The position numbers and the translations under genes were made by a program. From Paracoccus lichenicola (GTDB lineage Bacteria > Pseudomonadota > Alphaproteobacteria > Rhodobacterales > Rhodobacteraceae): a stretch of 64,000 nucleotides of DNA. The stretch covers positions 186,001 through 250,000 of the forward strand of contig NZ_WMBT01000002.1 in assembly GCF_009708075.1 (NCBI RefSeq), in the 5' to 3' direction. Below the pieces are notes generated by a model. It saw only the letters and a list, made by a program, of their open reading frames with translations, made no database searches and was not told the DNA's origin. Below are positions 18,025 to 25,855 of this stretch, in pieces (positions within the stretch are counted from its first letter, which is position 1; the number at the start of each line of letters is the position of its first letter).

Positions 18025-19076
18025 GACGAAATCTTCCTGATCCATTGGTCGATGGCGACAGCGACGATGATCAGCCAGCCGGTCGCGAACAGCTGCCACA
18101 GCACGTCCACCCCGGCGAGCCTCAGGCCCGAGTTGAAGACGCCCACGATCAAGGCGCCTATCAGCGGTCCCATGATGGATCCGCGCCCCCCGAACAGAGA
18201 GATCCCTCCGATCACCACGGCGGTGATGGATTCCAGGTTCGCCTCGAAGAACGAGGTCGGGCTGACCGATCCCACGCGCCCGATGGACGACCAGGCCGCC
18301 AGGGCGCAGATCACGCCCGAGACGACATAAACCGACATCAGCACGCGCTTGGTCTGGATGCCTGCCAGCGCCGCCGATTCCGGGTCGTCGCCCACGGCAT
18401 AGACGCGGCGTCCCCAGGCGGTCTGGTTCAGCGCATACCACAGCACCGCAAAGACGATCAGCATCAGCACGACACCATAGGTCAGCACCGCGCCGCCCAG
18501 GGTGAAGCGTTCGCCGAAGAATTTCAGCAGCGGCGCCTCGGTGTCGAGCGTCTGGCTGCGGATGGTCTCGCGGTTGGACAGGTAATAATTCAACGCCAGG
18601 AAGATATTCCACGTCCCCAGCGTCGTGATGAAGGGCGGCAGCTTCAGCCGCGTCACCAGCGTGCCGTTCAGCGCGCCCGTCGCGGCCCCGACGGCCACCC
18701 CCACCAGGATCGAGATCGGCACCGGAATGCCGAACTCCACCGACAGCCGGCCCATGATGACCGACACCATGACCATGACCGCGCCGACCGACAGGTCGAT
18801 GCCCGCCGTCAGCACCACCAGCGACTGCGCGGCGGCCAGGGTGCCGACCACGGCGACCTGTTGCAGGATCAGGGACAGGTTGAAGGCCGAAAAGAAGTTC
18901 GGCGCGATCAGCCCGAAGGCTGCCACCGACAGCACCAGCACGATGACCGGGACCATGGTCGGATAACGGTGCAGGAAATGCTGCACCCGGTCCAGCAGGC
19001 CGCGCGAATGATGATCGAAGCTCGCAACCGCCTCGGACGGGTTGCGCGCGACCACGGGGTCGGGGGTGTCGGACAT
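18021..19076 (-). CDS. frcC: Fructose-type ABC transporter, permease subunit
   Basis: The 351-residue membrane protein belongs to the BPD_transp_2 family (ribose/xylose/fructose type). After a soluble start of about 40 residues there are roughly ten hydrophobic helices; LTAGIDLSVGAVM and the cytoplasmic loop GDDPESAALAGIQTKRV are family hallmarks. It forms the sugar channel with FrcA and receives sugar from FrcB. It lies 57 bases after frcB and overlaps frcA. Confidence 0.9.
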   Translation of the reverse strand: MSDTPDPVVARNPSEAVASFDHHSRGLLDRVQHFLHRYPTMVPVIVLVLSVAAFGLIAPNFFSAFNLSLILQQVAVVGTLAAAQSLVVLTAGIDLSVGAVMVMVSVIMGRLSVEFGIPVPISILVGVAVGAATGALNGTLVTRLKLPPFITTLGTWNIFLALNYYLSNRETIRSQTLDTEAPLLKFFGERFTLGGAVLTYGVVLMLIVFAVLWYALNQTAWGRRVYAVGDDPESAALAGIQTKRVLMSVYVVSGVICALAAWSSIGRVGSVSPTSFFEANLESITAVVIGGISLFGGRGSIMGPLIGALIVGVFNSGLRLAGVDVLWQLFATGWLIIVAVAIDQWIRKISS

Positions 19077-19133
19077 CAGGCCCTCCGCTGTTCGGGAAAG
19101 GGCGGCGGCAGGGCCACCGCCCAGGGGATCAGG

Positions 19134-20162
19134 TCAGCCCCAGCACTGGGCCAGGCCATCTGCGACGCTGATCGACGGCACGCCCTCGACCGGCTGGTCC
19201 GTGACCAAGTTCACGCCGGTGTCGGTGAAATCCAGCCCCTCGGTCGTTTGCGGCTTGGTGCCGTCCTTGGCGAAGGCGGCGATCGCCTCGATCCCCATGG
19301 AGGCCATCTTCAGCGGATACTGCTGCGAGGTTGCGCCGATCACGCCCGCCTTGACGTTTTCCACGCCCGGGCAGCCGCCATCGACCGACACGATGGTCAC
19401 GTTGCCTTCCATGCCGAAGGATTTCAGCGCCTCATAGGCCCCGGCGGCGGCGGGTTCGTTGATGGTATAGACCAGGTTGATGCCCGGTTCCTTCTGCATC
19501 AAGGCCTCCATCGCCTGCCGGCCGCCTTCCTCGTTGCCCGAGGTCACGTCATGGCCCACGATGCGGGGGTCTTCCTCGTCCCCGATGACGTTGTTGTCCT
19601 TCACATCGACGCCGAAGCCTTCCAGGAACCCTTGGTCGCGCAGTACATCGACGGATGGCGCGCTGGCCGACAGATCCAGCATGGCGATCTTGGCGTCCTT
19701 TGCCGCGTCGCCCATCTTGCCCGCGGCCCATGCGCCGATCAGGCGCCCCGCTTCGCGGTTGTCGGTGGCGAAGGTCGCGTCGGCGGCGTCGATCGGGTCA
19801 AGCGGCGTGTCCAGCGCGATGACCAGGATGCCCGCGTCGCGCGCCTGCTTGACCGATTCCGTGATGGCCTTGGTGTCGGACGCGGTGATCAGGATGCCCT
19901 TGACCCCCGCCGCGATGCAGCTTTCCATTGCCTGCTGCTGGGTCTCGTGGTCGCCGTCGATCTTGCCGGCAAAGCTCATCAGCTGGATGCCCAATTCCTC
20001 GGCCTTGGCGGTCGCGCCTTCCTTCATCTTCACGAAGAACGGGTTGATGTCGGTCTTGGTGATGATGCAGGCCTTGACCGGATCCTGGGCGCTGGCGACG
20101 CCCGCCGACAGCGCCAGAACCGATGCGGCCAGCGACAGGCGCAATGAAGACGTGATGAACAT
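19134..20162 (-). CDS. frcB: Fructose-type ABC transporter, periplasmic sugar-binding protein
   Basis: The 342-residue protein has a signal peptide (residues 1-25, cleaved after ASA) and a Peripla_BP_4 sugar-binding fold. Segments such as [36 protein letters not shown] and [10 protein letters not shown], and the final CWG, match Sinorhizobium FrcB closely as I recall it. FrcB binds fructose (with ribose and mannose as competitors in S. meliloti). The ATG at 20162 has GGAGGAG upstream and starts the signal peptide. It is the first gene of frcBCAK and is divergent from a ROK regulator. Confidence 0.9.
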   Translation of the reverse strand: MFITSSLRLSLAASVLALSAGVASAQDPVKACIITKTDINPFFVKMKEGATAKAEELGIQLMSFAGKIDGDHETQQQAMESCIAAGVKGILITASDTKAITESVKQARDAGILVIALDTPLDPIDAADATFATDNREAGRLIGAWAAGKMGDAAKDAKIAMLDLSASAPSVDVLRDQGFLEGFGVDVKDNNVIGDEEDPRIVGHDVTSGNEEGGRQAMEALMQKEPGINLVYTINEPAAAGAYEALKSFGMEGNVTIVSVDGGCPGVENVKAGVIGATSQQYPLKMASMGIEAIAAFAKDGTKPQTTEGLDFTDTGVNLVTDQPVEGVPSISVADGLAQCWG

Positions 20163-20231
20163 TCCTGAAACTCCTCCGAATGGCGGCACCTCCTCCGCCT
20201 TGCCGCCTCAGAAAGCATGAAGCGTTTCCGC

Positions 20232-20262
20232 TTGTCAATAAATCAATCCTGTTGACTAATGC
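20232..20262. promoter_or_regulatory. Divergent frcB / ROK-regulator control region
   Basis: The short AT-rich spacer holds an inverted repeat GTCAA-N13-TTGAC (20234-20256). On the minus strand TTGACA (20238-20233) is a perfect -35 for frcB. On the plus strand TTGTCA (20232-20237), 17 bases, ACTAAT (20255-20260) is a possible regulator promoter. The inverted repeat overlaps both, so one bound protein could control both directions. ROK proteins often bind such sites; that this one does is inference. Confidence 0.55.
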
Positions 20263-20282
20263 GGGCAGGAAGGATGAAGCCC

Positions 20283-21389
20283 ATGCTGCATGATGCCAGA
20301 AACCGGCTTGACCTCAGCCAGAACGAACGGCAGATCCTGTCGCTGGTCCGCAGGCGCGGCCCCCTTCCCCGTGCCGCCCTGGCGCAGGCGACCGGGTTGT
20401 CGCCGCAAGCGATCACCAACCTGACCAGAAAGCTGATCGAGAACGGTTTTCTTGATTCGGGCGCCGTGGTGCGGGGCAAGGTGGGCCAACCCTCGACCCC
20501 CCTGTCCCTGGCCCCCGAAGGCGCCCTGTTCCTGGGGCTGAAGCTGGGCCGCCGGCTGGTCGAGCTGGCGCTTGTCGATTTCGTCGGCCGGATAAAGGTC
20601 CACCGGCAGGAACTATACGGCCACCCTACCCCTGACGGCGTGATGACCTTTGCCCGCCACGGCATCGCGACGATCCTCGATTCGCTTTCCCCTTCGGCCC
20701 GAATCGCCGGACTTGGCATCGCCACCCCGTTCCGCCTGTGGGACTGGGGGTCCGAGATGGCGGGCTGGCACGACTTCGACCTGGCCGCCCGCCTGGCCGA
20801 GGGGCTGCCTTTCCCCGTCTTCCTGGAAAACGACGCCAGCACCGCCTGCGCGGCGGAGCTGATCTTCGGGCGGTCGGTCCTGCCGCGCGATTTCGTGCAC
20901 CTGTATATCGCGCATTTCGCGGGCGGCGGCGTGGTGCTGGATGGCCGGTTGCGCATCGGTCCCCGCCGCAATGCCGGGGCGCTCGGGTCGATGCCGATCC
21001 CGGGCGGGCGGCAGTTGCTGGACGTGGCCTCGGTCTCGACGCTCGAGGAGCGGTTGGGCCGGTCCCTGCCCCCAGACGATTCGGGCTGGCAGGGACCGGC
21101 AGAGATCGAGGCGCAGTGGATCGCCGAATCGGCGGACGCCCTGGCTTTTGTCGCGCTGTCGGCGACCGCGCTGCTGGACATTCCCGCCGTGGTCATCGAC
21201 GGCGCCATTCCGCCCGCCACCCGCCGCGCCCTGGCCGATGCCACCCGAACCGCCATGGCCCGCCTGCCCGCCGCGGGGATCGACCGCCCCCAGGTCACCG
21301 AGGGCAGCCTGGCCCGCAGCGCGCGCATCCTGGGCGCCGCCGCCCTGCCCTTGGCGCATTTCTTCGAACCGGGCGGCGCGCTGGCTTGA
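20283..21389 (+). CDS. ROK-family transcriptional regulator (probable regulator of frcBCAK)
   Basis: The 368-residue protein has an N-terminal winged helix-turn-helix (about 12-65; ALAQATGLSPQAITNLTRKL) followed by a ROK sugar-kinase-like domain (LENDASTACAAELIFG, AHFAGGGVVLDG, GALGSMPIPGG). The zinc-binding CxCGxxGC motif of NagC/Mlc and of ROK kinases is absent, fitting a regulator that senses sugar rather than phosphorylating it. The ATG at 20283 has AGGAAGG nine bases upstream and lies downstream of the putative -10; ATGs at 20259 and 20274 lack a suitable ribosome site. It is divergent from frcB. Its stop codon is embedded in the rpsD promoter. Confidence 0.85.
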   Translation: MLHDARNRLDLSQNERQILSLVRRRGPLPRAALAQATGLSPQAITNLTRKLIENGFLDSGAVVRGKVGQPSTPLSLAPEGALFLGLKLGRRLVELALVDFVGRIKVHRQELYGHPTPDGVMTFARHGIATILDSLSPSARIAGLGIATPFRLWDWGSEMAGWHDFDLAARLAEGLPFPVFLENDASTACAAELIFGRSVLPRDFVHLYIAHFAGGGVVLDGRLRIGPRRNAGALGSMPIPGGRQLLDVASVSTLEERLGRSLPPDDSGWQGPAEIEAQWIAESADALAFVALSATALLDIPAVVIDGAIPPATRRALADATRTAMARLPAAGIDRPQVTEGSLARSARILGAAALPLAHFFEPGGALA

Positions 21390-21413
21390 CACTGGCGCGC
21401 CTATCCTTATAAG
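21386..21413 (+). promoter_or_regulatory. Promoter of rpsD
   Basis: A near-consensus promoter: TTGACA (21386-21391), 16-base spacer, TATAAG (21408-21413). The -35 hexamer includes the stop codon of the ROK regulator. It leaves a leader of about 95 bases before the rpsD GTG. Confidence 0.8.
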
Positions 21414-21514
21414 CGCGCACTTCATTGGTGTTGGTGGACCCCGCAAGGGGAAGCCTGTCGGGTCGTCAGGCCAAAGGACAACGCCCTTCGATCATGCAAA
21501 GAAGGAGATCAGCG

Positions 21515-22135
21515 GTGACGAAACGCACCTCTGCCAAATACAAGCTTGACCGCCGCATGGGCGAAAACATCTGGGGCCGCGCCAAGTCCCCGGTGAACAA
21601 ACGTGAATACGGTCCCGGCCAGCACGGCCAGCGCCGCAAGAACAAGCTGTCCGACTTCGGCACCCAGCTGCGCGCCAAGCAGAAGCTGAAAGGCTATTAC
21701 GGCGACCTGACCGAAAAGCAGTTCCGCCGCATCTATGCCGAGGCCGAGCGCGTCAAGGGCGACACCGGCGAGAACCTGATCGGCCTGCTGGAGCGCCGCC
21801 TGGACGCCGTCGTCTATCGCGCCAAGTTCGTGGCGACCATCTGGGCCGCCCGCCAGTTCGTCAACCACGGCCACATCACCGTGAACGGCCAGCGCGTCAA
21901 CATCGCGTCCTATCGCGTCAAGGAAGGCGACGTGATCGCCATCCGCGAACGCTCGCGCCAGCTGGCCATCGTGCTGGAAGCCGTGGGCCTGACCGAACGC
22001 GACGTGCCCGATTACCTGGAAGTCGATCACAACAAGATGACCGCGACCTTCGTGCGCCAGCCGGCCCTGGGCGACGTGCCCTATGCCGTGGTGATGGAGC
22101 CGAACCTGGTGGTCGAATACTACGCCAAGAACTGA
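21515..22135 (+). CDS. rpsD: 30S ribosomal protein S4
   Basis: The 206-residue protein is ribosomal protein S4, a primary 16S rRNA binder that nucleates assembly of the small subunit. It has the S4 N-terminal domain ([20 protein letters not shown]) and the S4 RNA-binding domain at about 95-160 ([33 protein letters not shown]), and ends [10 protein letters not shown]. The GTG at 21515 has GAAGGAGA seven bases upstream. A strong promoter and terminator make it a single-gene unit. Confidence 0.97.
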   Translation: MTKRTSAKYKLDRRMGENIWGRAKSPVNKREYGPGQHGQRRKNKLSDFGTQLRAKQKLKGYYGDLTEKQFRRIYAEAERVKGDTGENLIGLLERRLDAVVYRAKFVATIWAARQFVNHGHITVNGQRVNIASYRVKEGDVIAIRERSRQLAIVLEAVGLTERDVPDYLEVDHNKMTATFVRQPALGDVPYAVVMEPNLVVEYYAKN

Positions 22136-22180
22136 TCCTTCGGTTCCTGCACCAAAAGGCTGGCTTGCGCCGGCATCAAG

Positions 22181-22214
22181 AGCCTGGCCGGGGATCCCTC
22201 GGCCAGGCTTTTTC
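22181..22214 (+). terminator. Rho-independent terminator of rpsD
   Basis: A perfect 10-bp stem AGCCTGGCCG / CGGCCAGGCT (22181-22190 with 22200-22209) with a nine-base loop is followed by TTTT and lies about 45 bases after the rpsD stop. Confidence 0.88.
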
Positions 22215-22315
22215 CGTCTTCACGCCCGCGATGGTCCGCAGGTTCGGGCGCGGACGCTTGCAGAACCGGAGCCGCTTGCCTAGAACGCCCGTGACTTGAG
22301 CAAAAGGGGCGCGTC

Positions 22316-23413
22316 ATGGGCTTTCGCATGGGAATTGTCGGCTTGCCGAACGTGGGCAAATCGACGCTGTTCAACGCGCTGACGAAAACCGCCGCCGCGC
22401 AGGCCGCGAACTTTCCGTTCTGCACCATCGAACCCAACGTGGGCGACGTGGCCGTTCCCGATCCGCGCCTGGACACGCTGGCCGCCATCGCGGGCAGCAA
22501 GCAGATCATCCCCACGCGCATCACCTTCGTGGACATCGCGGGCCTGGTGAAGGGCGCCAGCAAGGGCGAAGGCCTGGGCAACCAGTTCCTGGCCAACATC
22601 CGCGAGGTGGACGCCATCGCCCATGTCCTGCGCTGCTTCGAGGATGGCGATGTCACCCATGTCGAGGGCCGCGTCGATCCCATCGCGGACGCCGAGACCA
22701 TCGAGACCGAGCTGATGATCGCCGACCTGGAATCGGTCGAACGCCGCCTGGCCAACATTGCCCGCAAGCTGAAGGGCGGCGACAAGGACGCCGTGGCCCA
22801 GGAAAAGCTGCTGAAGGCCGCGCAGGCCGCGCTGGAATCCGGCAAGCCCGCCCGCACCGTCCCCGTCGCCGACGAGGACCGGAAGGCCTGGGCCATGCTG
22901 CAATTGCTGACCGCCAAGCCCGTCCTGTTCGTCTGCAACGTCGAGGAGGACCGCGCCGCCACCGGCAACGCCCAGTCCGACCGCGTGGCCGAAATGGCCC
23001 GCGCCCAAGGGGCGGGGCATGTGGTGATTTCCGCCCGGATCGAGGAGGAGATCAGCCAGCTTCCAGCAGACGAAGCCGCGATGTTCCTGGAGGAGATGGG
23101 CCTGCACGAGGCGGGCCTGGATCGCCTGATCCGCGAGGGCTACAAGCTCTTGGGCCTGGACACCTATTTCACGGTCGGCCCCAAGGAAGCCCGCGCCTGG
23201 ACCATCCACCGCGGCACGCTGGCCCCCCAGGCGGCGGGCGTGATCCACGGCGATTTCGAGCGCGGCTTCATCCGGGCCGAGACCATCGCCTATGACGACT
23301 ACGTCGCCTGCAAGGGCGAGGCGGGCGCGCGCGAGGCGGGCAAGTTCCGCGTCGAGGGCAAGACCTATCCCGTCAAGGACGGCGACGTGCTGCATTTCCT
23401 GTTCAACGGCTGA
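22316..23413 (+). CDS. ychF: Redox-regulated ATPase YchF (Obg-like)
   Basis: The 365-residue protein is the universally conserved YchF/OLA1. The G1 loop is GLPNVGKST (residues 9-17), FPFCTIEPNVG and FVDIAGLVKGASKGEGLGNQFL are diagnostic, and the C-terminal TGS domain includes GPKEARAWTIHRGTLAPQAA. It binds ATP rather than GTP, associates with ribosomes and is linked to oxidative stress. Length is normal. It is convergent with the sigma-factor-like gene, with a gap of only six bases. Confidence 0.96.
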   Translation: MGFRMGIVGLPNVGKSTLFNALTKTAAAQAANFPFCTIEPNVGDVAVPDPRLDTLAAIAGSKQIIPTRITFVDIAGLVKGASKGEGLGNQFLANIREVDAIAHVLRCFEDGDVTHVEGRVDPIADAETIETELMIADLESVERRLANIARKLKGGDKDAVAQEKLLKAAQAALESGKPARTVPVADEDRKAWAMLQLLTAKPVLFVCNVEEDRAATGNAQSDRVAEMARAQGAGHVVISARIEEEISQLPADEAAMFLEEMGLHEAGLDRLIREGYKLLGLDTYFTVGPKEARAWTIHRGTLAPQAAGVIHGDFERGFIRAETIAYDDYVACKGEAGAREAGKFRVEGKTYPVKDGDVLHFLFNG

Positions 23414-23419
23414 GAGGCC

Positions 23420-24169
23420 TCACCGCCCCCAGACATACCACGCCACCGCCGCGACCAGCAGGATCGCGACGATCCCGGCCGGTCCGCGCCACCAGGGCTT
23501 GCGTTCCAGCGGATCGACCGACAGGGGCGCAAGCCCGTGGCCCAGGTGTTCCCGGATCCGCTGGCGGGCGCGGGCCGGGGCCATGACCGGGGTCAGGTCG
23601 CCCGCGAAACGCGCCAGCCGTTCCTGCCAGTCGGCAAGCCGGGCCTTGTCCAGGGGTTCGCCCCCTCGCAGCCCGAGCGCCTGTTCGGCCGCGGCAAGGC
23701 TGTCGCCCTCGTCCGCGGCATGTCCGGCGAGCCGTTCCAGCCCCTCGTGCAGGGCGTGGCGGGCTTCATCGGCGGAAATGCCCTGGCGTCCGGCCAGGCG
23801 GGAATAGTCCAGCCCTTCCAGATAGGCGATGCGCACCAGTTCGACGGGATCGGCGTTGTTCCGGCCCCTCGCCTCGGCCATGGCGGGCATCGCGCCATGC
23901 GACCGGTCCATGGCCCTGTCGCGGGTTTGCGTCACCATCCAGGCCATGGACGACAAGCCGCTGCCGGGAACGCGCGCCGCCTCTTTCCAGACGGAGATAT
24001 AGACCTGTTCCAGCGTTTCCTCGGCCTCTCGCCGGTCCTTCAGGATCGACAGGCACAGCGCGTTCAGCCGCGCCGAGGTGGTTTCATACAACGTGTCGAA
24101 AGCATGACGGTCACCCTTCGCGATGCGCGCGATCAGGCTGTCCAGGGTCGTCTGGCGGGCATCCGGCAA
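23420..24169 (-). CDS. ECF sigma factor fused to an anti-sigma-K-like segment and a membrane helix
   Basis: The 249-residue protein has an ECF sigma region 2 (about 18-88; FDTLYETTSARLNALCLSIL, EETLEQVYISVWKEA) and a region 4 helix-turn-helix (about 107-148; LVRIAYLEGLDYSRLAGRQG). The rest is unlike a sigma factor: residues 156-212 (AAEQALGLRGG, LADWQERLARFAGDLTPVMAP, ARQRIREHLG) resemble the cytoplasmic part of RskA/anti-sigma-K proteins, and 229-247 form a membrane helix with almost nothing beyond it. The predicted product is thus a membrane-tethered sigma factor. The start is a TTG at 24169 with GAGGAA upstream; no ATG is available. The reading is mine and needs a profile search. Confidence 0.72.
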   Translation of the reverse strand: MPDARQTTLDSLIARIAKGDRHAFDTLYETTSARLNALCLSILKDRREAEETLEQVYISVWKEAARVPGSGLSSMAWMVTQTRDRAMDRSHGAMPAMAEARGRNNADPVELVRIAYLEGLDYSRLAGRQGISADEARHALHEGLERLAGHAADEGDSLAAAEQALGLRGGEPLDKARLADWQERLARFAGDLTPVMAPARARQRIREHLGHGLAPLSVDPLERKPWWRGPAGIVAILLVAAVAWYVWGR

Positions 24170-24294
24170 GGGGGTTCCTCTCGTGATTGCGCAGTCAACT
24201 TAGCAGCCGTCCCGCCCCCGTCAACGCAGCCCCGGCTTGCACGTGGCGGACTTATGCGCAATCAAGGCAGGCGATGTGATGAAAGGGCCTTGCG

Positions 24295-25269
24295 ATGCTG
24301 GACATGAACGCCAAACCGACTGAGGAGATCGACCTGCGCGAGGCGTTCGGTCTGGACAGCGACATGAAGGTCAAGGGCTTTGCCGAACGCACCGACCGCG
24401 TGCCGGAGGTGGACAGCACCTACAAGTTCGATCCCGACACCACCATGGCGATTCTGGCGGGATTCGCCTATAACCGCCGGGTGATGATCCAGGGCTATCA
24501 CGGCACGGGCAAATCGACGCATATCGAACAGGTGGCGGCCCGCCTGAACTGGCCCTGCGTGCGGGTGAACCTGGACAGCCATGTCAGCCGCATCGACCTG
24601 ATCGGCAAGGACGCGATCAAGCTGGTGGACGGCAAGCAGGTCACGGTGTTCCACGAAGGCATCCTGCCCTGGGCCTTGCGCAACCCGACCGCCATCGTCT
24701 TTGACGAATACGACGCGGGCCGCGCCGACGTGATGTTCGTGATCCAGCGGGTGCTGGAAACCGACGGCAAGCTGACGCTTCTGGACCAGAACGAGGTGAT
24801 CACGCCCAACCCCTATTTCCGGCTGTTCGCGACGGCCAACACCGTCGGCCTGGGTGACACGACGGGGCTTTACCACGGCACCCAGCAGATCAACCAGGGC
24901 CAGATGGACCGCTGGTCGCTGGTCAGCACCCTGAACTATCTGTCCCACGATGCCGAGGCCGCGATCGTGCTGGCCAAGAACCCCACCTACAACACCGAAA
25001 AGGGCCGCAAGATCATCGGCCAGATGGTGACGCTGGCCGACCTGACGCGCACGGCCTTCATGCAGGGCGACCTGTCCACCGTCATGTCGCCGCGCACGGT
25101 GATCACCTGGGCGCAGAACGCGCGCATCTTCGGCAACAACATCGGCTATGCCTTCCGGCTGACCTTCCTGAACAAGTGCGACGAGCTGGAACGCCAGACC
25201 GTGGCCGAATTCTATCAGCGCCTGTTCGACGAGGAACTGCCGGAAAGCGCCGCGGCGCGGGCGAAGTGA
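24295..25269 (+). CDS. cobS: Cobaltochelatase subunit CobS
   Basis: The 324-residue AAA+ ATPase is one of three subunits (CobN, CobS, CobT) of the aerobic cobaltochelatase that inserts cobalt into hydrogenobyrinic acid diamide in B12 synthesis. Walker A is GYHGTGKST (67-75), Walker B is [11 protein letters not shown], and [20 protein letters not shown] is diagnostic. Length matches characterised CobS. cobT normally follows directly; here a low-GC unrelated gene begins with a one-base overlap at the cobS stop (TGATG). The window also carries B12-dependent methylmalonyl-CoA mutase, a consumer of the product. Confidence 0.95.
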   Translation: MLDMNAKPTEEIDLREAFGLDSDMKVKGFAERTDRVPEVDSTYKFDPDTTMAILAGFAYNRRVMIQGYHGTGKSTHIEQVAARLNWPCVRVNLDSHVSRIDLIGKDAIKLVDGKQVTVFHEGILPWALRNPTAIVFDEYDAGRADVMFVIQRVLETDGKLTLLDQNEVITPNPYFRLFATANTVGLGDTTGLYHGTQQINQGQMDRWSLVSTLNYLSHDAEAAIVLAKNPTYNTEKGRKIIGQMVTLADLTRTAFMQGDLSTVMSPRTVITWAQNARIFGNNIGYAFRLTFLNKCDELERQTVAEFYQRLFDEELPESAAARAK

Positions 25270-25763
25270 TGAGCGGCAAACTAGGGTTCAGTGAGGAGTT
25301 CACAGAAGCTGAATATGCGTCCATTGGACGACTCGTTCGCGCATTTACCGAGTTGGAGCATGTTCTTGCTTCCACAGTCATTTCTTTGTCTGGTGGAGGA
25401 GATGCGGCCGAAACTGATTTAGATCTGGAAAAAAAATTCAAAGATGTCGTTAGCGGAACAATGGAACGCCGTCTTGAGGTCTTTCTAAAGTTCTATCGTG
25501 AAAAATATGGAGAAAACGTAGAAGTTAACAGTTTTGAGGATACTGCAAGAGCATTGCTCGAATGGAGGAATGCAGTTTTTCATGGCAGATGGCTCCGAGC
25601 AGACACCGGATTGATGCAGAACATATTTTATCAGCGAAATTATGTCCGTAACAAGAAAGATCCACCTGCACCAAATTTATCAATCAAGGACTTAAATAGC
25701 CTCAAACAACAGACTCTTTCTTGCGTAAAATCTTTAAGAGACCTTACAGCCGATTTGAAATAA
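25269..25763 (+). CDS. Unknown low-GC protein with HEPN-like RNxxxH motif
   Basis: The 164-residue protein is not one I recognise by name. It is predicted largely helical. A central WRNAVFHGRW segment contains R100-N-A-V-F-H105, which fits the Rx4-6H motif (polar residue after Arg) of HEPN nucleases; the first helix GRLVRAFTELEHVL and the arrangement agree with that fold. HEPN proteins are often RNases in toxin-antitoxin, abortive-infection and CRISPR systems, but many are not. Base composition is far below the surroundings (about 40% G+C against two-thirds), rich in AAA and TTT codons, which indicates transfer. The ATG overlaps the cobS stop; no antitoxin-like partner is seen. Confidence 0.7.
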   Translation: MSGKLGFSEEFTEAEYASIGRLVRAFTELEHVLASTVISLSGGGDAAETDLDLEKKFKDVVSGTMERRLEVFLKFYREKYGENVEVNSFEDTARALLEWRNAVFHGRWLRADTGLMQNIFYQRNYVRNKKDPPAPNLSIKDLNSLKQQTLSCVKSLRDLTADLK

Positions 25764-25830
25764 TGGCTTAGGCAAGTCTGCGTTAATCTCCTTCAAAGAT
25801 TGTATTAAGTTACTTGATTGACGTAATGGG
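25269..25830. other. Low-GC island between cobS and the old yellow enzyme gene
   Basis: Composition drops sharply about four codons after the cobS stop (about 25281) and recovers at about 25830, where GGCGGGCC-TGAC-GGCCCGCC (25828-25847) forms a GC-rich hairpin near the nemA-like stop. The island contains one gene and no integrase, transposase or tRNA. It occupies the place where cobT usually stands. Confidence 0.75.
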
Positions 25831-25855
25831 CGGGCCTGACGGCCCGCCACACCGA

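Noticed and set aside
24170-24294. Cobalamin riboswitch upstream of cobS
   Set aside because: I looked for the B12-box sequence and stem pattern and found neither in the 125-base spacer.
25265-25835. Direct repeats flanking the low-GC island (GTGATGAGCGGC against GTAATGGGCGGG)
   Set aside because: Only 9 of 12 bases match and this could easily be chance; not enough to call a target-site duplication.
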